This document shows positions 1 through 18,100 of a DNA stretch of 64,000 bases, piece by piece. Location of the stretch: NCBI RefSeq assembly GCF_028640845.1, contig NC_080543.1:1124667-1188666 (forward strand), in the 5' to 3' direction. The notes beneath the pieces were generated by a model, which saw only the letters and a program-made list of their open reading frames with translations, searched no databases and was not told the origin of the DNA. A program made the translations under genes and the position numbers. This DNA is from Ahaetulla prasina. Taxonomy: Eukaryota; Chordata; Lepidosauria; Squamata; Colubridae. The stretch's first letter is position 1. Each line of letters opens with the position of its first letter.

Positions 1-528
1 CCTGTCCTCCAAAGCCCCTGAAGGCAGGACAAGAAGCAACGGAGGGAAACTAACCAAGGAGAGAAGCAACATGGAACTAGGGAGAAACTTCATGAAAATT
101 AAACAGTGGAACAGCTTGCCACCAGAAATTGTGGGTGCTTCACCACTGGAGGTTTTTAAGAGAAGACTGGGCAGCCACCTGTCTGAATTTTTTTTTAATT
201 TGCATTTATATCCCGCCCTTCTCCAAAGACTCAGGGCGGCTTACACTGTGTTAAGCAATAGTCTTCATCCATTTGTATATTATATACAAAGTCAACTTTT
301 ATTGCCCCCAATCTGGGTCCTCATTTTACCTACCTTATAAAGGATGGAAGGCTGAGTCAACCTTGGGCCTGGTGGGACTTAACCTGCAGTAAATGCAGGC
401 AGCTGCTGTTAATAACAGACTGTCTTACCAGTCTGAGCCACAGAGGCCCAGGTATAGGGTCTCCTGCTCGACCAGGGGGCTGGACTAGAAGACCTCCAAG
501 GTCACTTCCATCTCTATTCTGATTGATT
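1..528 (+). repeat. CR1-type LINE 3' end, interrupted by a reverse SINE/LINE tail
   Basis: Bases 1-188 read as the end of a CR1 ORF2 in broken frame (residues like QWNSLPPEIVGASPLEVFKRR). Bases about 450-528 carry the CR1 3' end (GGTCTCCTGC, then GGACTAGAAGACCTCCAAGG). Between them, about 189-450, lies a reverse-oriented insert that begins with a T-run, contains CCCGCCCTTCTCC and GACTCAGGGCGG, and shares 'ATCTGGGTCCTCATTTTACC' with the SINEs elsewhere in the window. It sits in the STIM1 intron upstream of the first visible exon. Confidence 0.75.
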
Positions 529-580
529 GATCGATAGAAGGCAGAATTCCCAGCAGATCAAGTTACAACCAGTTGATTGA

Positions 581-7079
<6,499 letters not shown>

Positions 7080-7575
7080 CCGGAGGACATGGAAGGACTG
7101 GGCAAGCTGCCCTTGGCTGCCCTCCACTGGAACGCCTGGTGGTGACAGAGACGCTCTTTGCTGGGGGGCCTCCTGGGGCCAGAGTGCCCTGCTTGGCTGC
7201 GCATGGCTTGCACCCGCTGCCCCCCTTCTGCCCGCTGCTCCCCCCCGTGCGGTCAGAGCAGGGGAACCCCAACAGGCGCCCCTGGACCACAGCCTTCCCT
7301 CGAGAGCAGAACCAAAGCTTCACGGCTCTCGTGGCTGCTTGGTGCAGCCGAATACAGGATGGCAACGCCTCGGGGTCCTTGCTGCACCCTGGACCGCCCA
7401 GAGCAGCCACACGTGAGCCCGTCTCGCTGGTCTCAGGGCAAGGAGGAAGGCGGCCATCTGGCCAGCAAGGCTGCAGGGGGGCTGCCCAGGCAACGAAGGG
7501 GGGCAGCTCCTTGGGCCAGCCAGCTGCTTTTCGTAAAACTGTTTTGAATCTAATAAAGCATGTAGACTATTTTAA
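7080..7575 (+). other. STIM1: STIM1 3' UTR with poly(A) signal at 7552
   Basis: Untranslated sequence after the stop contains a canonical AATAAA at 7552-7557, followed by a T-rich and GT-rich stretch (TATTTTAATAAGGTTGCCTGTGTGG is split here as TATTTTAATAAGG and TTGCCTGTGTGG). Cleavage is expected near 7570-7580. No interspersed repeat was seen inside it. Confidence 0.75.
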
Positions 7576-7859
7576 TAAGGTTGCCTGTGTGGTGTCATTC
7601 TGGGATGGCTGCGAGGGCGGCCAGAAGCACCGTTTCCCCCCCTCCAGCTCAGCCCGGGGCCCCAATGAGGAGAAGGCCTTTCTTTTCTCTTAAGGGCCCG
7701 GGGATGTTTTCCTAGGCAAGGCTCCTGCCTTCTCAGCCGGCGGAACTCTCCGTCACTAGCCAGGAGAACATCCCATGCCAAAGAGCCCAGATTCCCCAGC
7801 AGGGAAGCCAGCCTGGGGATACAACACGCAGCACACGCAACGGCTCCCGGCCCTTTCCA

Positions 7860-9021
7860 CGCAGGCACAACAGGTTTATTTGTCTGGTTTCCAGAAGGTC
7901 CTCTAAAAATGCTCCTTCGAGTTTGGTTCTCCCCACTGCCCTTTACAAAAGGCGGTGCTCTATAACGTCTGGGGAGGAGGGAGGGCACACTTGGCAAGAT
8001 TGTGTAGAGTCTTCATGTGTACTGCAGCCTGGGTGGGCACAGGGAGCACCGTGAGAAGACCCTTTAAAAAAATGGGGGGAGGGCATTATGTCCATCCAGA
8101 GGTGTCAGCCCAAAGTGCCCATTGTCCATGGACATTCCTGTCCTCGGTCCTTCTGTAACTCGGCTGTGTTGACGCTCTGTCTTGTGCTGCTGCACAAAAG
8201 GCACTGCAGGAGGCTGAGCCAGGCCAGGGCACCTCCTGCCAAGGTGGAAAGGAGGCACCAGGTGAGCCGAATGTAGGGAAAGTGGAGAAGGCATATAGGA
8301 AGTCCTCGACTGACAGCCATGCAGTATATGAGTGAAGTTACAACAGCACTGAAAAAAAGTGACTTATGACTGCTTCTCACACTTAGGACAGTTGCGGCAT
8401 CCCCCACGGTCACATGATCAAAATTTGGACAATGCGTGTATTTATGACGGCCACCGTATCCCGGGGTCACGTGATCCCCTTTTGCAACCTTCTGAAAAGC
8501 AAAAGTCGATGGGGACGCCAGATTCACTTAACGTCCGTGTTACTAAGTTAAAAACTGCAGTGATTCACTTAACAATTCATCAGGAAAGGTGGTAAATTGG
8601 GCAAAACTCACTTAACATCTGTCTTGCTTTGGGCTCAATTGTGGTCTTAAGTTGAGGACTTCCCATACTCCGGGTGGGTGAGGGGGAGATCCACAGGGCA
8701 GCAAAGCACCAGTGGAGAGTGGCCTCTTTGATTTCGGAGATGGGGCAGAGCTGCCCTGAAAAGACACCGGAGCCAAGAGTCATGGCCTGATTGGGGAGTG
8801 GAGCAGCGACGGCTCTGGCCCGGCCCCTGGGCTTTTCTTGGGGGGAGGGCGTGGGGGCACCAGCAGCCTCAAGGCCGGCCCTGCCAGCCAGCAGTGGCAG
8901 CAGCATCTCTCCTGCAGTGTTGCTTTTATCGCAATCCCCTCCAAAGGACGGCAAAATGGCTGGTTGGGTCCATGCCGTAAGTGGACCGGCATAGATGCCT
9001 CCTCCTGCGTTGGCAGCAGCA
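7860..9021 (-). other. Likely 3' UTR of the SLC6 gene
   Basis: Sequence downstream of the TGA at 9022. A minus-strand AATAAA lies at 7880-7875 (plus strand TTTATT), the first canonical signal I see after the stop codon. A reverse family A element occupies 8285-8668, so part of the UTR would be repeat-derived. The end is only about 280 bp from the STIM1 poly(A) site on the other strand. Confidence 0.5.
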
Positions 9022-9174
9022 TCAGGCCTCCCTGCGATCTGGCAATTGCCAACCTCCTGCGAAGTCGCTGTCCGTCAAGTTGACAGTGTAGGGAACGTCG
9101 ACGACCTGGTGGGGCAGCTCACGGCTGCTGGCAGAACGCCAGGAACTCAGAGGACGGATGGCTTTCCTGAAGCG
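9022..9174 (-). CDS. SLC6 gene exon 15: cytoplasmic C-terminal tail
   Basis: The acceptor CGTCACAG and the phase 0 start fit exon 14 exactly. It gives 50 residues, 586-635, then TGA. It was chosen over the open extension of exon 14 because it restores the family's RF(R/K)xAxRP motif right after TM12. The tail contains [15 protein letters not shown], not recognised elsewhere. Confidence 0.8.
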   Translation of the reverse strand, partial: RFRKAIRPLSSWRSASSRELPHQVVDVPYTVNLTDSDFAGGWQLPDRREA

Positions 9175-12100
9175 CTGTGACGACAGAACAGGAGACTCTG
9201 GACACAGCTCCAACTGCCCCCCTCCGCCATCACGGGTATCACCAGGAAAGGTCCCAGGCGAACGTACGCCGGGAGAGGCCAGAGGGCGTGGGGCTCCCCA
9301 AGGGCTGCCCCACACAGCCAGAACAGTATGTCTGCTTCCTGGAAGCTTGGTCCGTTTTATGACCGTTCTTCTCCACCCTACAACCCAAGGACTTCAGAAG
9401 GGGTGCAAAGCTGCCCCCAGCCCCCTCATGTCAGCAACTCTACACTGAAGGCGTCTTGCCACCCCTCGGAATCTACCCTGTGAACCAAAGAATCGGAGGG
9501 TGGCTTGAGCAACAGCTCACCCCAGACCAAAACATCCAGAAAAGAGGCAAGCCTGCCACTTAAGATGGTCTCTGGGGAGCAGCTCTGCCATCGGGGAAAT
9601 CCTCTTGACAGCCCTGCAAGGTCGGCCTGTATTGCAGAGGATGTGGGCTGATGAGGCCAGGAGTGCAATGGCGATGCGCTCCAGCATGATCCCAAAAGCT
9701 TGGAAGAATAAACCTTTGGTCCCGGTGACCGACTGACTAGATTGTGCAGCAAGGCTTCTCCTTGGGGTCCTCAGCTGCGGTACAGGATGAACACACCTGG
9801 AGCCCTGCCCAACTCGGCTCCCTCCCTGTCCTGCAGGTGAGAGACGGGAAGTCTTCCCTACCAGCGGCCCTTCCCGCGACCCACTGGGCTCTCTTCCCCG
9901 ACTCACAGCAACCAGCGTCCCGGACTCCTTGCAGAGGGCAATGCCAGCCCAAAGCGGAATCTGAATGCAGCTCAGCACCCCCATGCAGATGCCCAGCGCC
10001 TGGCCCCACTGTGGGAACCGGTATGCTCCGTAGTGCAGCGTGGTGCCCGACAGGTCCAGGAAGATGTAGAAGAGAATGAACTGCGAAGGGAGCAGAGCGG
10101 ACAAGGATGGCCAAGGGGTGGGAGGCTATCCATGGCTGCCCAGACTCTCCTCAGAAGAGCTGCGGGGGGGGGGGGGGCAGGAAGACCGCAAAGCCCCCGC
10201 CTGGCCTACCAGCAACATCCCTGGTGTGAAGATCACCCAGCAGGCCTTGAAGTACGGCACCAGCTGGCTGCACCAGGGTGGGCACTGCTGGATCATGTCG
10301 ACGATGTCTCGGCAAAACTGGTCCACCCCTGCAGAAAAAGGAACGGATTGCGCACAACTGTGGGGAAGCACCTTTGCCAGTCACACCCCTAGTTTGGGCT
10401 TTCCTTTCAGGCATCCACACCGCCTCTCGGCCAGAGGACAGTATGTTGCGCACAGCCACTGCCTGGTTGTTTTGATCCAGGGCGAAAGAGGAAGCAATTG
10501 CCGTCCTTAGTATTTTCTGAAATCAAGCTGTGTCCGTCCAGATTAATTTAGGAAGCAGCCCAGCAGATGTTAGTGCAGGGTTTTTCCAATTCTGGAAAAG
10601 GGGCGTGCATAAGAGCACCAGCGTGCCTACCGTTCTTGTCCTTATGTTCCCTTTGGTTGTATCCAATTCGTATGGTTATTTCATGCTTACACTTATATAT
10701 ATTGGTGTGTTTGACAATAAATAAATAAAAATAAATAAAATAAAAATAAAATAAAACTGAAGACTTCAACTCCCAGTATTCCCTAGCCAGGAATTCTGGG
10801 AGTTGAAGTCCACAGGCGTTAAAAGCTGTCAAGGTTTAGAAATACTGGATTAGGGGATCCTTCTGGTCCCTTCCAACTCTATCATTCATGGCTATCTGGG
10901 GAATTCTGGGCGTTGAGGTCCATAGATTAGATGTGAAGGTTGGGAAACCTGGCCTTAAAGGGGAAAAAGGAGAGAAAGAGAGAGGACAAACCCCTCTCCC
11001 TTCCAGCACTGATGATGTTGCCCCGCTGGATAATGAAACATCTGCAACCTGGCTCAGAGGGCACCAATGGTCCCATAGTCATTGTCCTCCTCCTCCCTGC
11101 AACCCCCCTCCTCTTCTAGCACTGATGATGTTCCCTACTTGGGTCATGAAACGTCTGCAAGAGAATCCACAATGCTCGATGGAGTGAATGAGGGAAGGGA
11201 AGCCTGACCTGACCAAGACCAAAGATCCTTTGCACATGAACAAACCACTGACACTGGTTAGTGGTGAAGACGGATACGGCGCCCCACTGCCAGGCAGTCC
11301 CACAGGAAGAGCCCTCCCTCGAAAGCCACTGCCTGCCTGGCAGAGCCTGCTCGCCCCGCACGGACTCACCGTAGAAGAAGGCGACCCCAAGGCACATGAA
11401 GAGAGCCACGATGATGAGGCCGAAGCTGGTGCTGTAGGCATCGATGAGGGTGAACCAGTATATGCCACCCTGCAAGAGGAAAGCCACAAATGCCTGGCAC
11501 CAAACTGGGCGGAACTGGCCTGGGCCTCCCCAGTCGGTCTGCTGCTCGCCTTCCGGGGGCTGCAGGGGGGGGCTCCTCCTCCCCAATTCAGAGGCCGGAC
11601 TTCCACCTGAGCGGGTTTGCAAGGGTCCCCAAAGCCACCCCTGGGCCCCTGCAGAGCACAGGAGGCTGCAAGGCGGAGGGTTCGCAAAGGACCCTTCAGC
11701 TGCCTTACGAGGTGATGATGCCTGACCAGAACTACGTAATCCCTAATGCTGGGCTCAGTCGGTACAACAAAGGTTACACCACAGAGCATCCAAATCTGGC
11801 ATCATCGTTCAGGGAACAAAGCCCGTCCGTTCAGATGGCTCCTGCAAACGGTGGCTTGATGTGGTGGCCTGCTTTAGGCCACCCACCGGGGGGGGGGACC
11901 CTCGTTCAATGCCTCTTACAGCCAGAGGCAAGATGGCTTGGATTACGGAACAGGTAGTCCTCAATTTACGACCACAATTGAGCCCAAAACTTCCATTGCT
12001 AAGTGAGACAGTTGTTCAGTTAATTTTGCCCCATTTTGCCACAGTTGTCAAGTGAATCATGGCAGTGGCTCACACGGTCGTTCAGTGAATCCGGCTTCCC

Positions 12101-15100
12101 CCGTTGACTTTGCCTGTCGGAAGGTCGCAAAAAGTGATCACGTGACCCGGGGGCACTGACCGTCATAAATACGAGTCAGTCGGCAAGCACCTGAATTTTG
12201 ATCCAGTGGCTTTGGAGATGCAACGGTTGTAAGTGTGACCGTTTAAACTGCCCTTGTGACTTTGAACGGTCACTAACTGAACTGTTGTAAGTCGAGGACT
12301 ACAACTGTAACAAGTCAGAGGCTCTTGCCAACCCAAAACAGGAAGTATGTTGTAATAATGAAGGTGGGGAAAAGACGGGGTGCTTAAATGCACACACGCA
12401 CGCTCACCTCTGTGATCAAGAGGAGGCCCAGCAGGTAGAAGGCCAAGCAAAGACCTCCCAGGAACAGGACTTTGCGCCTCCAGCTGCGCAGGGACGGGAA
12501 CTCGTCCATCACAGCCGTTGTGATGCCCTCCATGTTTCCAAACTGACAGGCAGGCAGGCAGGCAGGAGAGCATCAGTGGCTCTGCCGGGGAAAATAAAGC
12601 TCCCCCCTCCCCAAACCCTGAGCCTCCCCCTCCCCTCGGAAGCTCAGCACCCTCTGGCAGTGGACAAGGGAGCAGGCGGTCGAGGCCAGGAGACGGACCC
12701 GGCATGGGCCCAACGGTGCAGCCAATGGAAGGGCAAGAGGACAAGGAAGCAGCCTTTTCACATTCAGCCCAAAATGGGGATGGCGCTGGGATTTAAGTTA
12801 TATTTCCTGCTTTTTTTACATGACTGTTTCGCTATTGCCAACAGTGCAGAGGTTCCTTGATTTGAAAAATGGAAGGAAGTGAAAAAGGAAAGAATGGGAG
12901 AAGGAAGGGTGGGGGAGAGAGAGAGAGAGAAAGAAAAAAAGAAAGGAAAGAAAGGAAGGAAAGAAAAAGTAAAAATGGAAGGAAGGAAGGAAGGAAGGAA
13001 GGAAGGAAGGAAGGAAGGAAGGAAGGAAGGCAACCAAGAAGCTTTCTTGTTTTAAAAACCACCTCAGTGGCCCAGATGTTTGCTTCAGACAGAGACCTTC
13101 CTGCAATAGACCTGAAGGGGCTAGTTGGGTCAGATTGCAGCAGAAGCCGCTGCTGCTCTTGGTGGGGGCTCTTACCTCCCCCTCCCCTTATGCAGCCCCC
13201 AGTCTCTAAAAGGGCCCCGGCCGGCTGCCACTCACCAGTGTGTCCACCCCGAGGGCGAGGAGCATCAGGAAGAACAGGATGGACCAGAAGAAGGAGCCGG
13301 GTAGCAGAGCCAGGGCTTCAGGGTAGGCCACGAAAGCCAGTCCAGGTCCTGAGGAAAGAGCCAGAGGTCGCTCAAAGCCCCCACCCCCACCCCGTCTGCT
13401 TTGGCGGAACCTGGGCACGGTGGCAGGCGAAACGGAGCTGGGAGTTGGAGAGGAGCTGTGGAGGTCTTGGTGAGGCTCTTCTTCACCCAGTGCTACCCTG
13501 CTCAGCCCCTCTTCTCTAAATGGTCTGCTCTCCCTACCCTTCCCAGAGGTGCCAAAACGGCCTTTGCTCTCCGGCCCACCGTCGAGCCCGTCTTGAGGAC
13601 CATGCAAGGGTTCCAAGATGGTCCTGAGATCTCAAAGCCTTCGAGAGTCGACCGGTGGCCCAGCCAAAGGGGGCTTCCCAACAGCCTCCGTACCTGAATC
13701 TGCCACCCTTCCGACCGAGACCTTCTTCCGCCAGGCCATGTGCCCAAGGACGGAGAAAATGGCAAAGCCTGCGAAGAAGCTGGTGCAGCAATTCCCGATG
13801 CCAATCACCAGCGTGTCCCTGTGGGCAGAGAGAGGGGGGAGCTTGTGGAGCTGAACAAGGGGGCGGCCGGCTGTCTTCTAGGCTGCGGGTCCTGCGTTGA
13901 CACCACAAGGGCTTTCTCTTCCTCACCCCCGGAAGTTTCCCACAGCAGAAAGAGGTTGTGACACCTGACGTGGAGACCCCCCAAAGCCCCTCCTTTTCCC
14001 CATGGGGCCGGTCGGTGTACAGGTGCCTCACCTGATCACGTTGTTGTCAAACTTGTTGTAGGAAGCCATGGAGAGCAGCCCCCCGAAGCCGATGCCCAGC
14101 GAGTAGAAGATCTGCGAGGCTGCGTCATTCCAGACCTTCTCCAAGGAGGGGGAAAGAGACGTTCTGGGCCTGGCTTTCTCCCCAAGGGGACCTCTCAACT
14201 TGCAACCCCATTTACCAGCACCAGTTAATAAACAGCCTTGTTACTAGAAGCATCGGCACAACGTGTAAGGCACAGCTGTTGCCTGCAGAAACGCGGAAGA
14301 CTTAATTCTGGCTCCAGAGCGTCTGAGCTCAGCTACTCATGGGTTACTCAAAAACCATCACCAAGATCTGTGGGGTCCCTGGTGCTCTCTGAGCTGGGTT
14401 GTTTCGTGAGCCGACTAGGGTCAACTCATCAGTGCTAATAATGATAGTGGTGCTGATGTTCCCTAGTTGAGTCATGAAATGTTTGCAAGAAAACCGCCAA
14501 GCTGGGAGAGCACCAAGGACCCTAACCCTGAGCTACAGATATTCTCTTTTAAACCATTGTTAGTCAAACCATGGCTTGACGCCATCTGCAAAGCAGGCCA
14601 GAGAGTGCAGTCACACCCTTGGGAGGCTTTGGTGGTTTGTAAATGCACACGGATGGTTTGCTCTTGAAATCTTGGGTGTTTGTCCCACCAGACACGGTTA
14701 AGACCACCCTGGCTTAGCTAAGGTGGCAATCCACCCGCCCGCCCGCCGTGTGCTGCCCTGGATGGGACTGCCTACCAAGGGTTGGGCTTCCTTCCCCTCT
14801 GGCCCCTCAGCCTTCCCTGAGAGGGCTGGAGGTAGAACAAAGAGCCCCACATGCACACCTGACCCCCCTCGCTCAGTTCCTGCTGAAGACCCCAGGCCTT
14901 CCACTTGCAAGAAAGCAGGACCAGCATCCTTACATACACACGCACACACACGGTTGGAGAAGGCGATTCTGCACCTGGGCGCTGTGCAGGCGGCTCCAGT
15001 CGGCGGAGAGATAGAAGCGGACGCCCTCGATGGAGCCCTCCAGCGTGGCTCCCCGGATGATCAACACCACGATGACCACGTAGGGGAACGTGGCGGTGAA

Positions 15101-18100
15101 GTACACAATCTGCCGGAGAGACGGCTGGGCGGCTGAGAGGGAGAAGCACCCCGGCCCCAGCTGGAGCCCAGCTGGGCCCCCAGGGTGAGGCCAGGGAGGG
15201 GCTCCCCACGCTGTCCCCCCCCGGCCCAGAGCAGCCCCAGCCCCCCTGCCCAGACTCGCTCACCTTGCCCGAGCTGCGGATGCCCTTCAGGGTGCAGAGG
15301 AAGAGGAGGGCCCAGGCCAGCAGCAGGCACAGCGCCAGGGACCCCCTCACGGGGCCAGGCTCACCCAGGCCGGAGCTGTGCACCACGCCCAGCACCCGCT
15401 GGCTGGAAGCAGAAGAGGGGAAGGGAGGGCGGCTGATGGGCAGGAAGGGGCCCTGCCCCCCCCCCCCGGACCCTTCCCCACCCATCAGAGGGTGCAAATA
15501 CAGGAAGTCCTTCACTTACAACGGTTCACTTAGTGACCGTTTGAAGTTGCAAAGGCAGTGAAAACTTATGACCGTTTTTAATACTTGCACATCAAAATTC
15601 AGACGCTTGGCAACTGACTCGTATTTATGACGGTCGCAGAGTTCCCGGGGGTCACGTGATCCCCTTTTGTGACCTTCTGACCATGAGGGGAAACCGGATT
15701 CACTGGATGCTTAATGTGTTAGGAAGTTAGCAACCACAGTGGTTCACTTAACAACTATGGCCAGAAAGGCTGTAAAATGGGACAAAATTCAGTTAACAAC
15801 AATAGAAATTTTGGACTCCGTTATGGTCGTAAGTCAAGGACTTCCTGCAGTTCTCCAAGCCTATACAAAATGAGCATCCCCCCCACCCCTCCCCCTGGCA
15901 GGAACCAGGAAACGGGAGGGATTTTGCTAAGGAGGCCCAGCCAGTCCCTTGTGTGTGGGGGGGGGACGGGAGAGCAGGAAGAGTCAGTCCCCCTCCCTCC
16001 CGCCATACCCAGCCCGGTTTCTTTGCTGACAAAGCAGCCACACGAGGGGGGGGGGTGTCTCTGACCAACCTCTTACTTTTGCCCTCTTGCATGTATCTGT
16101 GTGAGTACATCTGTCTGTGCCATGAGCTGTGCTTGCAGGTTGGAGAAGCTCCAGCTGAAGAGGCTGAGCTGAGGCCAGGCCTGCGGCCCCCCATTCCCTG
16201 CTTCCCCAGGCTGACCCACCTCCCCCAGGGGTTCCATCCTCCCAACCAAGGAGACTCACTTCCAGAAGACCTCGCTGGCGCTGGCTGGGTGGCTGCTCAC
16301 CAAAGTCCCGTTCTGAAAGGCAAGAAGAGACCCTTGTGGGGCGCAGGGCCTCCCCGGGTCTTTCAGGGCCGGCTGGCCGGCCGGCTACTCCACTCTCCTT
16401 GGCCAGAGAGGAGGTCCGGCATGTGGAGCCCCGAGGACGCCCTGCTGCCCCTCCTGCTCTTCCTCCCCACATGGGACACAGCCGGTACCTGAGCCTGGCA
16501 GAGGGGGCGGTTGTGTGGGGCGTCGCAGGACCAGGGCAGGGGGCTCTGGAAGGACATGCTCAAGTAGTAGAAGGTCCAGGCGATGATGACGTTGTAGTAG
16601 AGGGAGACCAGCGAGGAGACCACCAACATCCCGACCCCAATCCCTGTGCAGGGAGTGGGGGAGGTCAACCAGCTTGGTTCCATGGCTCCCCTTCCCCAGT
16701 TGGGGGTACCTTTCCCCCAGAGGGTGGAGGGCATTGCTGTTGGGCCCCGGCAGAAGGGCAGAGGTTGCTGGTGGGCAACCCCAGGCTCCCCAGAAGCAGC
16801 CCAGGGGTCCACCACAAGCAGGAACAGAAGCTGAGTTGGGGGTCTCCCGCTTACGAGTCACGACGCTCATCAGCAAGAGAGGCTCCTCCTCAGGAAACAA
16901 CGAGAAAGGGCCCTAAAAGGACCCTTTCCTCTCCAGCTGCCATCTGGCCCCCCACCCACACCCCAGATGCCCCACGTGGATTGAGGGGGCTCTCCACTGG
17001 GGCTCGATGGCTTCTTGGCCCTGCTGCCCTGGAAGGCAAAGGCCCCCGAGGGGCTTACCTTTCAAGAGGGGGCAGCACTTCCAGACGCTGATGGCTCCGG
17101 TGGCCCCATATTGGCCAAGGCTGAGCTCCATCAAGAAGAGAGGCAGGCCCGTGAAGACCAGCATGATGGTGTAGGGAATCAGAAACACCCCTAAGAAGAG
17201 AACGCAGCGCAGGTGTGGCCCTTCATAGACAACACGGGCACTCCTCCTCCTCCCCCCTTCTAGCACTGATGAAGTTCGCTAGTTGGGTCATGAAACCTCT
17301 GCCAGAAAACAAGAGCACTAAGGACCTCACAGTCCTCCTCCTCTTCCTCCTCCCTACAAACCCACCAGCCCTGGACTCGCCACCCCCTTGAGAATGGATT
17401 CCCACTCGCTATAGAAGCTGCCTGGGAGCCAAAATGGCCCTTTTGGTGCTTGTAGCAATGAGGGCTTGAGGAAAGCAGCCTGGACCAGGGATCGAACCCA
17501 AATCAACAGAGGGAAGACCTACCGACCCATCAGGACCAACATGGCTCCTCTAGTGAGACTTCACCGTGACCCTCTTAGCTCAACCTCAACCTCAACAAGG
17601 ATGGAATCACTTCCATGATTTCCCATCATTTTATGGGTGGGGGTTTTTTTTTGGAGGGAGGAGGGGAGAATAATGATACAGACATAAAGATGTGAAATGG
17701 CTCCACATTTCTAAGTACAAAGTTTGTCCCCCCCCCCCACAATGCAATTTGTTGCAAGAGCTCAGCCCAAAAGTAGGAACAAAAGACTTTTTGAAGACCT
17801 GGGTAACAGGGTGGATGGTTTAAAACAGGGCCCTCCAAATTTGGCAACTTGGAAGACTTGTGGGCTTCAACTCCCAGGAGTCCCAGCTGGGTGGGAAATT
17901 CTGGGAGTTGAAGTCCACAAGTTGCCAAGTTTGGAGGTCCCTGGTGTAAAAGGCCTTTGGCACTTGGGCCCCTCCCTGGATCTTCTCCTTCCCCAAAATG
18001 GATTTTGCTCTTGGGTGATTGCTCAGTGCCACAGCGCCCCCTTTTGGAATGCAGAGGAAAAGCCTGCTGTTGACCCCATTCTCAGGGCAACCGTCTAATG

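Noticed and set aside
12890..13032. CRISPR-like regular repeats
   Set aside because: A plain GGAA microsatellite with no spacers in a vertebrate intron.
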